A DNA stretch of 64,000 nt from Aptenodytes patagonicus. Its lineage: Eukaryota; Chordata; Aves; Sphenisciformes; Spheniscidae. Shown here one piece after another: positions 47,651-61,600 of this stretch. Location of the stretch: assembly GCF_965638725.1 (NCBI RefSeq), contig NC_134962.1, forward strand, positions 6,579,501 through 6,643,500, in the 5' to 3' direction. The notes under the pieces were generated by a model. That model did no database searches. It was not told where the DNA came from and saw only the letters and a program-made list of their open reading frames with translations. The translations under genes were made by a program, and so were the position numbers. Position 1 is the first letter of the stretch, and each line of letters starts with the position of its first letter.

Positions 47651-50600
47651 GTTCAGTTTTCCTTTTCAAGGGCAGTCTAGTGCTTTTTGATGTGCTGCTT
47701 GGTGTTACAAGGAAAAGCTTATCAGAGCTCAATTTTAGAAGCTTCTGACAGCTGGTTAGAGGTGACCGATGAGAGTGAGGTTGGGCGGACCCTTCTATTG
47801 CCAGGGAATTCAGGTAGGTTGGGCTTGAGATAGGTATGTGCTGGCAGCCTGCAAAGGGCTGACCCTTCTTTTTCACCCCTCAAATGTAGCACTTCATTTT
47901 GGCCCTCTGGCTGCCATTAGGCTTCAGCGTTTTGGATCAGATTTGGAAGGGAAAATCAGTGTGCCTGATGCTGGGCATCCTTATTCTTCTCTCCTGGTGC
48001 TCTCTCACCTACCAGCCCATCTTCTGGCTCAAATATTCCATGCTAGCTTGCCCTGGTTCTCACATACATGTTTCCTGCTGCGCCACTATTACAGCCAACA
48101 TATATGTACCTGACATTGCGAATATTCAGCCTTTCGCTTGATCATTCCTGTTCACTCATCTCAAAATCCTTTAGCTGCGACAAAAACCTTACAGAAGTTC
48201 CAGTCTCTCCCAAAATGCCATATGTATGGGTGCAACCCCCCATCTGTTAATTAACATTTGCAGCCCACTTGTATAGAAAAGTAATTTTCAAATGTCAAAA
48301 GTAGAAACAATTCTGTAGATCGTTTGTCGCAACCCCTTTGCAAATGCAGCTCTTGCTGTGGTTTTACATTGGTCTCAGCAAAGGGTTAACACGGGCTGTG
48401 CACAGCCAGTCCCCTTGCTGCCTCTGCTAAAGAAACATTAATTATAGAGAGCCCTAAGGATTCAGAGCAGCTAAAAAGGCTGAGTAGTATTTAAAACCAA
48501 GACAGTCAAATAACCAGTTGGATTTGATCTCTAATAAATTACTATGTTCCGATGGTAAAATTCAGCAAGAGTGTGACAGTCAGATGGGGAGGTTGGCAGC
48601 AAAAGTTTTAAAAATAAATAGTCTTAAATTGCACGAAATTACAGCAAGCAGCTCCTCGGAGTTATTTTTCTCCGTGCATTGTGTGTCTGAGAAGGCAGGC
48701 AGCCTGCTGGCAAGCTTTTGACCTTTTGTGTGCGAAATAAAATACGCAGGTGCAATAGTGTGAATGCACAACGGGTGACAGTGACTTTCAGCTGCGGGTT
48801 TGTGCACTGAGGGCCCCCCAGGGCTGCCAGGGGTGCTCCAGATTAGCCCCATTAAACTTGAGAGAAACAGAGTGAGAGGCTATGGCTGTAAAGGATTGCA
48901 GAATATGTGTGTTTCCTACGTATAGTCTTGTATTCCAAACCTGTAAATCAGCCGATGGAAGACTTGTTTTAAATTATCTTGCTGATAACTGATCTGATTC
49001 TCATATTGCCCTATTCATATTTCAGTCTGGAATAACTCTTCTCAAGGCAGTTTTGTTTAGCTCAGTTACATTGCTGCAACTGTAATCTAACTCACAGTTC
49101 CTTCTGTGAGAGGAAATCCACGCCTGCATGGTATGGACGATGACTTCTGCTCAGTGTAATTGTATTTGAAGAAAACCAGGACAAATTTATACCAAGACAT
49201 TTTAAAGCTCCTTTTATCGCAGTATCTGAGCAGCTCGTAATCTTTTACGTGCTTTTCATAACAAAAAAACCCCTGTGAAATTGGGGAAGCATTATTGCCT
49301 TTTTTTGTGTGGTTTTGGAGCTGATGCAGTGGAAGACTGACTTACTATCTCGAGAAGTTTATGGGAGAAAAAAGCCATTCCAAGCTGTAGGCTGACGCAG
49401 CAGCATTTTTTCTCATGAAATCTCTGTCACGGCAAGCAAAATACAGGGATATTTTTGAGGGAAAAAAGGGTTAGCTGTTTTTCTGATGTTTCCTTGCTTT
49501 CCTTAAAGTTTCACATGAGATTCTTTCTGCATGGAGGATAAGTTTTGTGTCATTTTTGTTTTGTAGCATCAGTGTTGTTTGGCCCATCCTAAATTGTCAG
49601 CTGCCTCTTTTTTATGTGAAGAATATCATGCTTCTTTTTTTTCCCAATACAAGTTTTAAAGATTAGCCTATACCAAATTAAACAAATTTATTGCGTAGCT
49701 TGTATTATTACATTCTGCACCTTAAAAAACATTAGTTACTTGATTCTAAATGATTTGTGTGCAAGAGGAAAAATATTCTCAGATAGGCTGTTGTTACAGA
49801 CATAAGCATTTTAGGGCCATGTGCTAGTTACTTAAATGAAGTAGCAATTTCATAATTTATATAACAGATAAGAATACATCATTAATTTGTTATGGTTTCT
49901 AAAATTCTTTGCTTATACATATCAATAAATGAGTATTTAAGCCTGGTCCTTTAAAAGAAAGGGCAAATAACTGTATTTTACATTGTTAGAATTAATATAA
50001 TAAGGCTTTCCAGCACTTCAGCAGAGTGAGCATAAAGAACGCATTTTTAATGTATCCTTGTTTTAAAGGTGACTTGGGAAGCATTTTTGGACGTTTTATT
50101 TATGACCTATTTTTACTCCTTAATCGTAAAAGAAGAAAGACCAAAGGGGTTTTCATGTTCTGTCTCTTTTTTTCTCACCCTTTTAGAAATTCGAGCTTCA
50201 GTCCCAGGGGAAAAAAAAAAAACCTCCTGTCTATAGGAGAATAGACAAACTCTAATGGTGAGCATGCTTTATCAGCGTACCTTTTAATTTTGTATGCCAC
50301 GGTATGTTATTTTTAATTGTTCATAGTTTTAGCTTCATGAAGGCTTTTAATGTAACTGTTCCTGAAAAAACTCTACAAATTACATACGGGAAGCCTTGCA
50401 AGCAGCTGGTTTCTGCAAATGTATTTGAGGAGCTTTCTTCAGACGTCTTGCTTTGCCTTATTTCCCCATTGAGAGATCTTGCTGGGCCAGACTGGAAGGT
50501 TGGAGGTGAAGGAGGTGACTTTTTAAGACCAATCTTCTAACAGTGAAGAAGCAGGGTGTCCTGGTTGTCAGAAGCAGATCAGACAGCAGTTTAGCTGACT

Positions 50601-53600
50601 TCACCCAAGATGGACCAGGCAGTGCCTGAGCTGGTAGGTTCCAAGAGGTACGGAAATTTGATAAGGGAATGAAAAAACGCTGGTGAACTGTATCAAGGTT
50701 CTGCATTTGGGTTTTGTTCCAGCTTCCTAACAAATTGAGGCGCGACACCTCTTAGTGTCCACTTTTCTTTTCCACTTTTTTCTTGGGCGTCCTTTATACT
50801 TGCAAACCTATCTGAGGATGTGTTGGTTTATATTCCAATTTCCTAAAACTGCTAAGTAAATGTGAATGAGAAGTGACCAATTTTAAATGTAATAAAGGTG
50901 CTATAGATAGAAAGGTGACAGTAACGTTGGGAATGTCGACACTGCAGTGGCGGGAGAAACACATACTCTCAATTGTCCCTTTGCAACAGAAGTGACAAGA
51001 GTCTTGGGTCCCTCTGGAGAAATGGAGTCGCTCCACTCAGCTATTTGGTGTTTATCAAATCAATATGCATATAAACAAAACTGAAGAGTTCCAGTCATTC
51101 AGTTCTCAGAGTTTAATGTTGTTGTTACTGCTCCAGTGTTTGTCAGTTGTTCAGGCATGAAAAATCACCGGTTTCTACTGTGGGAAAAAAACCCACACTG
51201 TCCCAAACACTTCCCTGTCTTTATAAATCATAGAGGAACACATAAGGAACTTACACAGAGAATTATGAATCCAAAGTTTTATCTACTGATAGATCACATT
51301 TAGAACCAATTTTTAGCTTCCGTGTTCTTATCAAAATATTGTTTTAAAAAATTAAAGAATACGTTTTTGGAAGCTTAAATAACCTACATATAGAAATTTG
51401 TATTCTTGTCTAGGTTTTTCAGCTAAAATCAGTTCTAACTATTATCTGCTGGTGGCACCATTACACCAGAAGAATTTAATATCCAAGTCTTAAACAGAAA
51501 AAATGCCATAGATTACACTTTTCAATCTGATTTAATGGAAAAAATGTATTTTTTTTATTTCTTCATAGTTTGATATCAGTTAGACTATTTATCTTGTTGT
51601 CTGTCCTTCTCAACAACAGATGTTCTTAAAACAGGTGATGGCAGCAGATTTTGGACTGAGCAGGCCAGCATGGCTCAAACAGTTAATAAGGAAAGGAGGA
51701 GCAAACACTTGTGGAGCTGAATATAGATAATGAGATTTTTATGCGAAATGCATATGATATTGCTGAAATCTCGTAAAAGCTAATGCCTTGAGATTCTGGC
51801 TCTCCTGCCAGGACAGGACTCCCTCTTTTAGATCCAGCAGAGTTTTGGGGTTGACCATAGTCTACACTAGTGAGCTTCAGAGAGGACCAGGTCAGACAAA
51901 GAACTGCAGCACTCTTTCAAAAAAAGGTCCACATCCAAGGCAGCTGGAAAGACGGACGTTAGCAGCTGGCAAGGCTTTGGTTATCTCTACCCATATGTTA
52001 AAATTGCTCACCTTAGAGCTTCAAGAGCTGTTAACTCTGAAAGCACCACTCACTTCCATCCCTGACGCTCTGAGCTGCTCAGCGTGCCCTTTAGACAGCA
52101 GCAGAGCCTGGACCCTGTCCTCACTAACAAAACCTCCTGTTAATATGGCATTCTGATGCCATGGGGCCTTTGTGGGTGACTTTTAAAGAAGTGAGCTTAA
52201 TAAGGAACCTAATGGTGATGTTACAGGGAAGGAAATTGTCTGGCAGTGTCACCTAAAGTGGGTGATCCTTTATGCAATCGTACCCTGTTTTCTTCCCGCA
52301 TCAGAAGTATTTCTACATTGAGTTTTATTTCCTTTTTTTTTTTTTCTTTCAGGAATCTTGGCTAAATAAATAAAAAAACAACTTGGAATTTGGTTCATCT
52401 TTTAGATGCTGATTATTATTCTCTGACATTTGGCTTTTCTAATTGTAAGTGGGTAGGAACAAGGCCTCTCTCAATTCTGACAAGGGTTTGGTTTGTGGTA
52501 TGATCTATTGATAAAAAGCTTCCTGGTAGCTCTTCGTTTGCTACAGAATGACTGAACACAGGTACGTTAGCTTTTGTTTGGGGGTAACCGCAACCATTTG
52601 TTTCTGTTGGCAGCTAAAATACAGCTGATTCTGTTTTCTTCACAAGCTTATACTTGTGTGAAATATCTATGGATTGAAAACAAGACCTCATTTTTGAAAC
52701 ATATCAGTTGTGTTTGTATGTGCAGAGATGTGCAGGGGGGTTGTTTTGTTTTTCATATAATGAACACTGTACATTCAGAATCTTTGCATACAGCTTACAT
52801 CCATTCTATACATGGTAGTTGCATATATGTATATTTAATGCCTGTACCAAATCTTTCTGCTACCTCAAATTTAATTTTTAAGGATGATCTTGATTGCTGC
52901 AGTTGTCCTGTTGTTACTGTTAGTGGGGGTTTAAATCATCCTCTGGCTCAGGAAGTGCAGCAGTGCTGATCGTAGCACGGAGGGGGTATTCCAGGTAGAC
53001 TTGTGTTGTGTTTACCTTGCTTGTAATACTCCTCTCTACAGATTTGCTGCTGGCCACTGCTGGAAGCAGGTTAGTGTGTTTGGTGGCTCCTCCTCCAGCT
53101 GATGAATCGTAGCAGTTGGCAGTTAAATAGTTATTTTCTGTGCACTTTTGCACAGAAATAGATGACAGAAAGTGTTTTGGATGCACATTTTGCATGTGTC
53201 TAGTAGTTGCTAAGTTTCCTGTATCTGAATCTGCATTTGCCTTGTTTCTACATTCCTTTTCTGGCTCGGGCAAAAATTTTGAGGTGTGAAAATGTCTGAC
53301 TTTATACTTTCTATTTTATTTCTTTTACTGAGCTTTTCCTAATCTTTCATGTAATTTCCTAGACTTTTTTATTAGTGATATCTATTGATATGTAACTGTA
53401 TGAGCCAATTGTATACCACAGTACCCAATGCAGTTTGGCTTCTCCTGTGGCTAGGAGAGGCAATCACTTCCAACACACAGTGTGGTAAGTATTTCTCCAC
53501 ACAAATTTCTTCTAACTTTCGTTTTTAGCTTAATGCTATGAAGATTGAAAACTTTTAGTAGTTACCTAAATTAATCTTTCTCCTCCCTGGAAGACACAAA

Positions 53601-56099
53601 CACTTCTAATTAAATACGTAATGGATTCTATTAGTTTTGTTTCTTACAAGGAACTAATTACTGTAGTCTTCTTCCTTTACTTAAAAATGGGAGAATCATG
53701 TAACACTTCAGTCCATTGTGAATGTCGTTATCCATGGCACATGAGCCTCTATGTTTTAGGATTAAAAGAGAGACAAAATTATGCAGTTTATAAATCCTCT
53801 TATAAACCCTGGTAATTTTCTTTTTCCCTCAGTTTTAGAAGATACAAACTCATCCCATGTTGCTCCTTCCTTCTCATGGTTAATGTTGCTTTATATCTGG
53901 GCAGAGTAATTTGTGCAAGACGTATTGCTTATAGGACAGTGCCTAAAAATATTGCAAAAGGTCATTGCACATCAGACAGAAGGCAGCGCTTGTTCCAGCC
54001 ACTTGCCCTGAGAACTACAAGTCTTTGTTAATATTAATTGTGTATATTTTAAACAGTGCATGTTTTAAAAATACACTGCACAAATATGCAGTGATGAACA
54101 TTTGTAAGCCCTGGGACTCGATAATGGAGGTCAGTTCTTCACTGATGATTTTAGGCATAAATATTTGCTGTTCTTATTAACTTCAAGGTTTGTGAATTAA
54201 AGCCATATTGTGCATATGCTTCCAGGAAAGTGGGGTATATTTCCACGCTCACCGTATCCAAAAATACAAGTGAAATAAAAATAGTAACAAAGGTGTATAA
54301 AGTACCAAGAAGATTCAGAGCTAATCATTTGCGCAAACATTCACCATGATTGTGCTTATAGTAGTAACTATGTACACAGAACATGGGGAGAAAAACTGCT
54401 GGGGGATCAAGGCCAGATTCCCTATGTGCTTAGAAGAAGTTGAGCTGCTCTGAGGAGGTAGACTTACAGCATCGACAGCCTCCTGCTCCTCTCTGCCTGC
54501 CCTGGTAACCGCTGGCCCGAGGAGGCACCTGCCAGGAGGGCTCAGTGCTCACAGTGCAACTTGCTGCAGGTGCTTTCCCGGCCACCCCTGCTCCCTCGGA
54601 TGTTGCAAATGGCTCGCGAAAGGCAGAGGTGGCAGGCTGCTCCGTGGGCTGGCGTTAGGATCCAGCTGGGTTGTCCCCAGGGGTTGTCTTCTTTCTTACA
54701 GGGGTGGTACAACTGGGAAAGGGTGAAGTGAAATTGAAAACTAGCTCCCAAATGTAATACACACATACATTCATCTTTTCTGACATCCCTTGTTGTGAGC
54801 CCAGACAAAAATCAAAAGACACAATTCTCTCTTCAGGTGGACATTATCTAAGAATGATGTTTTTACTAAAAACCCCCTGATTCTGAGACTTTAATATGTC
54901 TCCAGAGAAAAGGCTGCAATATTTGAAAGACTGTATCAATATTAAACAAAGAAACCCTAACCCCTGGACACCATTCCTGTCAAGGTCATCTCACTCTAGC
55001 ATGCTTGGTTTGTTTTGTAATTTATCCTTAATGAGAAAATGTTGAAAATGTCTGATTCTGGCTTTGCATCAAAGGCAGTGAAGCTGTACATGTACATTGT
55101 TGTTCATAATGTGACAGAGTGCTGCATGGTGATTTACAAACCAAATTTATGTTGCTATTGAGTATGGCTTTTTTTGAAAACTGGGGCATAAATGTGTTTA
55201 CAAAGGTAAGTATTCACACAGATTTTGAAAAAAAAGAAAAAAGAAAAAGAATGAAGGGTGGTGAAAGTGACAGTGTCACAAGTCTGGAAGGTAATGCTGT
55301 GGAGGTAAAGTCATTTCAGAAGTTCTTTAAGTGTTAAGCTTATTATGATAGATATTAATTCTCTTTTGGAAGAAAGACTGAGGTAAAACAGATTGGGTGG
55401 CTGCCAAGAAAATGGTTTGAAAGGAAGTAATATGCACATGTTGACATTTCCTGCTTTTACATCAATTTTTTAAAAAAATAACTTATGAAATAGCCTTGAG
55501 TAGAATAATTGTGTTTATTAGTGTGGTATGAAGACAAGCGTTTCCAGCATCTCAGAAGGGTTGTCTTGCATTGTACCTCTCTTCTGTTGTATTTGACCAC
55601 CCCATTTCATCTCTGCCCAACACATGCTTTTATTTTGTTTTTCAGACAGCAAGATGCCATGACTTGAACAGAAATTGAGCAGCATCTTTTACTTGCCGTG
55701 CATGCAACCTTTTCCACCTGGAGAGGTTAAATGTAAGTGGGACTTCGACCACCTTCCCGTGGCTGCTCACTTGAGGTGGAAAGTCTTCAGCCCTGTCTGC
55801 CCAGGGCACAGGTTTCATCTCTCTCTTCCTCCAAGCACAATTACAATTCATCAGTTTATTCCCACTCTCTCTACCTGAATCAGATCCATGAAGCGGGTTT
55901 GGGAGAGGAGGATGTAGGTAGGTTGAAGGACAAGGAATATCTTCCTCCCTGGTCCCTCTCGGTATCCGTCCATGCAGTCCCTGCCCCAGGCGCTGGATAT
56001 CTTCCACCCCTCTGCTCCCGAGAGATTCCCTGGATTTTCCCTGTGAGAATCCCAGTCTCCTCCCTGAGCATCCCCCCCGCCCCCAGCATCCTGCAGCTC

Positions 56100-56590
56100 T
56101 GCAAATAATGCAAATAATGTTCTGCTGTCTTTTTTCCAAGTAACATTTGAACATATGTTTTATGTGGAGATGCTGATGGACAGCAACATCTGCTGCTCCC
56201 AGCCAGCTCACACGCTCTTATTTGGATTGTAATTACTTCATCTGCTGCGATCTGTGTCCTGTGTTTGTCCACTATCTGTTTCTGTCAGGTCTCCGTCTTT
56301 TACAAACTATCCATTATGTAGTGATAATAATTAAATCTCCCCTCCACCAGGCAGGTCTGAGCAGTGCAAGAAGGGCCCTCCTTGTCCGTGCAGCTGCCAA
56401 AGAAGATGCGGCTTGTAATGATGCCTTAATCACCTGCCTGCTAGACAATGGCTGGCACCACCTATTTGTTTCAAACAAGCTATTTTAGCAGCTGTCAGAT
56501 GCTAATGGCTTTCAGCTGCTGACAACCTGTGCCCTATGCAAACCAGGGGACATATCATGGAAATGTGCATAAATATTCATGTGGGACTAA
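56100..56590. promoter_or_regulatory. Candidate enhancer-like non-coding block
   Basis: The block is dense in developmental-factor motifs: a doubled GCAAATAAT/octamer-like run near 56101-56119, E-boxes (CACCTG near 56430, CAGCTG near 56490 and 56514, CAGATG near 56496), TAAT-type homeodomain cores and ATGCAAA near 56536. It has no credible coding frame. Motif density alone is weak evidence; conservation would decide. Confidence 0.3.
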
Positions 56591-57232
56591 CAAAACCAAA
56601 AGTGCAAGTATGGTTATCAGAGCTCTTGCACAAACACATTGTAGCCGGCCCTGTTGTGTTGCTTTTAGTGTGATGAATGCAGGGTGAATGGTTTGAAGTA
56701 ATGTTGTCCTTGTTACGTTTGTGAGAAAAAAATCCACCGAAGGTGGTGGGCTTGCAGGGGCACGTGAGTAAGAGCAGGAGTTGTGCCCCTGCATAATGTA
56801 GGCAGTTCTAGGTCGGCATTGCTGCCTATCGTGGGTGATGCACTGAAACTTGTTATTGAGAGAAAGAAGTTGCTGTGTTTAATCATTCTGTTCGCATTTC
56901 TCTTCTGAACCTGCGTATGAAGAATTGAAAGTTTCTCACCAGATCTGTGCTAGATGCTTAAGGAACACAGGAGCCCAGTGATTGATTTCAGTGTTTTAGT
57001 TTTTAAATTAATTAACTAATTTCAAGAACAGGAAAGTATCTGATTTGGTTAAGACTTGATAATTTCCCACCGTTCTAGCACCCTGAAGCCTCAGAGCTTT
57101 GACATCAAAATAAAAATGTTGTGAGTCAGTCTCTTTTGACAGACTGTTTTACAAATTAATTCTGTGAACATGTCTGCATGGGATTATTTTTAAAATATTT
57201 TGTTTGTAATGTGTTTTTACTTTCCTCAGCAG

Positions 57233-57350
57233 ATTCTGGATAGCCGTGCTGAGAGGGGATGTTCAGATTAAAGTACACGATGGGGATAACAAAGATTCTG
57301 TAACAACAGAGTCAATGGAAAAGGATGATGCTCCTCTTGAAACTTCCTTG
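57233..57350 (+). other. Exon-like segment of unknown affiliation
   Basis: A pyrimidine-rich tract with CAG (57230-57232) and a consensus donor GTAGGT (57351-57356) bracket 118 nt that is open in one frame (...GDVQIKVHDGDNKDSV...). I do not recognise the peptide, and no partner exon was found nearby. It may be a non-coding RNA exon or a chance pairing of splice-like sites. Confidence 0.2.
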
Positions 57351-58449
57351 GTAGGTACCTATAAGGTGTGTAAGAAGCCAGTGACACACGTTTGCTCATG
57401 TTTCTCTACCCTATCAATAACTTGCAGTAACATTCAAAATCTGCAAAGTGTTTTTAATCAGTCTTCTGTAAAAGTAATTGATTTTGGGGAGACTAGTAAA
57501 GCTGTCTTTATATATCCCTTACATCTTTTACCTCCACTGCCCGGAGTGAAGTTTACCATTAAAATTCACTAAAAAGTTGCTGTCTTTAGGATTGCATAAA
57601 AAGGTGCGGAGCTGGTCGGGGATTAAAGGATCAATCCTGCAAACGGTTGGAACACAACCGATTTTACTTATGAGAGCTTCAGTGGGAAAAATTCACACTG
57701 TGGTTTGACTGTGGTCTGATTCTCATTTGCACCGACTCTGCTATATACTGCTGGAAACGGTAGGATTCAGTCTTGAGTGGGACTGACCACATGAGAAATG
57801 TTTCTTGGGTATGTGCAAACAAGACAGACTCTATGAAGGCATCCAGTTGATTAGCTTCATCTAAATCTGAAAATAATTATAAATTGTTGCTGGTACCTTA
57901 ATTCCCTTGCATAATTATCCATATAGCCTGTGTATGTATATTTTTGTGGTGAAGAGGTCTTGTGAAAATGAAGTTAATTCAGTGTTTCAGATAAAGAAGG
58001 ATGTTTTAGTTAGAAATTGTTGTCATAATAGTTACACAAAAGGATTCAAATATTCTTTAACTTGGTATGAATAAAATATTAAAGGATACAGGTGTCTTTC
58101 ATGAACCATCAAAGAGTTTTCCACTGCCACCGTGTTTTATTAAAATGAAAAGAAGAAAAGAAAAAAAACAAAGCCATGTGCTAATCCTTTCCTTTGCTGC
58201 TTAAGGGAAATTTCAGTATAAAATAGCAATTTCCATATCATTTGAATAGCAGTTGCAACCCATTGATGTTTAAAGCAAAATGTGCGACTACTATAATCAG
58301 CAAAACCGATGCAAATGTCACCTGTCTTTAAATGTAGCTCCCTGCTTGCTGTGTCTATTAGATTTAGGGTGGAAAACTTGATCAGATAATTAAAAACATA
58401 GAAGCTATTCTTTCATTTCTTACGTAGTAATAGTTTGTTCAAAAGCAAG

Positions 58450-58640
58450 CTGGAGTGAGCTCGGCTAGATGGCAGCGGCAGCGTGAGTGAGGGTCCCTGC
58501 AGCATCGCGGCCAGCCCTCCCCTCCTGGGCTGCAGAAGATGCCGCAGCCTGCGCTGCTTTGGAGGTGGGAAAGGACGCGTCTCCTACCCGCCGCCCTGTT
58601 CGCTAACCCTTCTCCTGCCCCTGGGGACAGGAGTGGCCTT
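58450..58640. other. Small GC-rich patch
   Basis: A roughly 190-bp block with several CpGs (GCAGCGGCAGCG, CATCGCGGCC, GGACGCGTC, CCCGCCGCC) in AT-rich surroundings. It is too short for a typical CpG-island promoter. No gene was recognised beside it. Confidence 0.4.
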
Positions 58641-61600
58641 TTAGTTCTGTTTATGCCCAGTGGCATCCCAGTGCAAGTCTCTGCGCATTTTTGTAAATAA
58701 GCAATAGCAAAAATAAATGACATTTAGCATTTAGATCCCAGACCAGTGGTTTTGTTTGTGCAGGGTACGGTGTAGCAGGTCAGACAAAATCCCGCTGAAC
58801 TCCCTGAGCTCTGCCATGCCAGGCTTTGGGTGGCTAGAACCGTTCCTCAGAGGGCTTTTTAGTCTAAAAAAACCTGTGATGGTATGAAGAAACAGTTTAC
58901 TTTATCCTTTGCATTTCCAAACTAAACAATGAACACAATTCGATGGTGCTTTTCTCTGCTTGGTGTACCTGAGCTGCTGGTGTAACAACTAGAGCCAGCT
59001 AGGGATTTCCATCAGAATGACTTCTGAGTGAAACTGCCCTTCTTGGAAAAGGGAAAACTTCTCAGGAAAAGACTTTGGTTTTGATCAAACTGAGATTAAA
59101 CTTCCGTTAGATAAATGAAATTGATGACAGCTTGGCTATCCACCTGGATAAAAGGGTCTTATCGATTTCTGTAAGGTGTCTGCTGGTAAAACCCCTCTTG
59201 TGTCTGTGGCTGGGGAGCTGCGTCCTGGGGCAAGGCAGGAAAGTGGGGGTGGCGCAGCCCCCCACCTTCCCTTCAGCTCCTGCTGCCAGGCAGAACAGGC
59301 TGCAAAGGGGGAGGCCCAGGAGCTTCCCCACCTTTTTTGAAGTCCCTTCTAATTTTTTTTTCCTGGATGGAGAAAGAACATGAAATGGATGAAGCCTCCC
59401 AAACAGGTTGCTGATGGGATGAGAAACCCTTGCTTTGCTTCTTCTAAAACACTCCTGGAAAAAGGCCGTTTGTTTTTTTTTTTTTTATTAGTATTTTTCC
59501 TAATCAGGAGACATCTTATGGAAAAGGATTTCCATCTTGTGGTCAGCTGTGGTAATAAAGCACTTCTGCTGTGGTTTTTTTTTTATAGCAAAACAAAATG
59601 CTTTTAATAAATAATGCAAATCTGCTGTAGTTCCTTGTGAAGGTAAATGTTGAAGACCTCACAAAGTCTGCTTGCATTTGTACTTGGGCATGTCTACCTA
59701 TTAGGAGGTAAAAATGTTTCAGGATTAGCCCCCTTCAGAAAGTCATCTTTGGAACAAAACAGAATTGGAAGAGGTATAAATATAAACTATTCATGACCGA
59801 ATATTCAGTTTTGACAGATTTTACAGTATGTCGGCCTCAGGAGCCATTCACAGGAGCCCAGGCTGAGAATTACTTGTAGCCTTAGCGGAAGAGAGGCAAT
59901 TACTCCTGAACTTCTGGGAAAATTTGTATCCAGAGCCAAATATTGTTGCTGGGATTGTTTTCTATTCCAGGATGACTCTTAGGCTCGGTACAACGTCATC
60001 ATAACTTCATGCATATATTTGTTCTTCAGGACAAATTTTGAAACTCACCCTCTAATCTCGAAATAGCAGAATGCTGCAGGGTTAAGTGCTGGAGTTCACT
60101 GGAAAATCTATTCACTTCAGTGGGAAAGATTTTTTAACATATTAAAACCAAAACAAATTTGGAAAGGTCATTTTAAATATTAAGAACTGTGACTGAAGGG
60201 CAGAGCTGTGTGCACTGGAGAAGTTTTGAGCTGCCGACATTCAGGATCTAGTGTAGGTTGTATCTCCAGTGCCCTTTAAATGACCTCTATTGTACAAGCA
60301 TAAACACAGGTGAGGCTGTTAAAAAGGAATAACTTGATTCTTATATTTAATTATTACCTTAGTTGTCCAGTTGTGCACTGTGATGCCACCACTGATTACC
60401 CCGAAGATACTCTGACTTCAGTGAGAGCAGGACCAGCCCTGAATGTTTATAAGGAGAGTTAAATAAGATCTCAGATCAAATTCTTATAGATACATGTAAG
60501 AACTTTATAAGTTCTTTTTATTTTGAGGGCTTGTAACTAAAGGAGATGTTCAGTGTGTTCCTTAGTGGGTGCCAAAAAGCTTATCTTCAGAAGTGTCTGA
60601 GTCTTGGGGAAAGTCAATGACTGCTATATTTAATCTGAAGTCTATGCAACTGCCACCAAAATCAAGCCATGTTCTTTTTGTAGGAATAATAAGGAAAAAA
60701 ACCCCAGCATTTAGGTGAAGAATCAGGCACCATACATACAATTTATCTGACAGAGAGTTATGTGATTTTAAAAAAGTAATTCAACAAAACCGTCTGAGGT
60801 TGTGCTTTAAATGTTACTGTAAGGAAAGTAGAAAAGAAATAAAAATTTTGAACTCTCTGTAGTGTTTGGTAAATAGTTTCCAGAAAAACTTACTTCCAAA
60901 GTTTGCACGTGGGCCTTGTTCTATTGGTAACTGCAGTCGGCGGGAGTTTTTGCCATTGTGTCTACTAAAACAGGATCCGATTTATTTTTTTTCTTCTTCT
61001 GTGGAAATATAAATCTTGGACCTTAATCACAGGAACACTTAAGGAGGAAAATACTTTGTCTTTTTATTAAAAAAAAAAAGTCATCGGAACTACTGGTTAG
61101 TTAAAAGCATTAAAAAATACTCAAGGAAAATCTTCCTTAAATCAAACAAATCTCTCATGTTGCTTTTAGACCTTCCTGGAGAGTGCAGTGTTTATACCAT
61201 TTATTTTAAGTGTGAGAACTTCATGTCAGATCAAACCATTAGCAACTCTCTGGGGAGCGAACGGCAAAGCGCCCAGCACGGCTCGCAGCCGCTGTGACGA
61301 AATACAGTTTCTACACTTTTGTGTTTCGCCACAGGAAGCGAGCTATGAGGAGAAATCAGCCAGAGAGAGGAGAGAGGCAGATAATTTGGCAACGAAGGGA
61401 GCAGCTGAGCCCTCCCAGGGTGGCTGTTGAACAGCCGCTGGGGAGGGCAGGCTGGGCTCTCTGGGCATCCCCAGCCAACCCTTGCGACTGAGCTTCGGCA
61501 GGCGAAGTGTGATGTGAATCATGCACCCAGCAGGCCAGGCTGGCTGCAGTCCCCCTCCGGTTTTGGACTGTTCTGTGAATTGCAACACGTACATGCACGG

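Noticed and set aside
47556-47876. 106-codon minus-strand frame
   Set aside because: It reads antisense through the CR1 fragment and has no independent support.
51788-52156. 122-codon plus-strand frame
   Set aside because: No homology recognised and no splice or promoter context; treated as chance.
54955-54965. Short AACCCTAACCCC telomere-like string
   Set aside because: Barely more than one unit; not an interstitial telomeric array.
55642-56272. Three overlapping long frames (189 and 130 codons minus, 123 codons plus)
   Set aside because: They overlap in different frames in a locally GC-rich stretch with no recognisable domain; stop-poor composition explains them.
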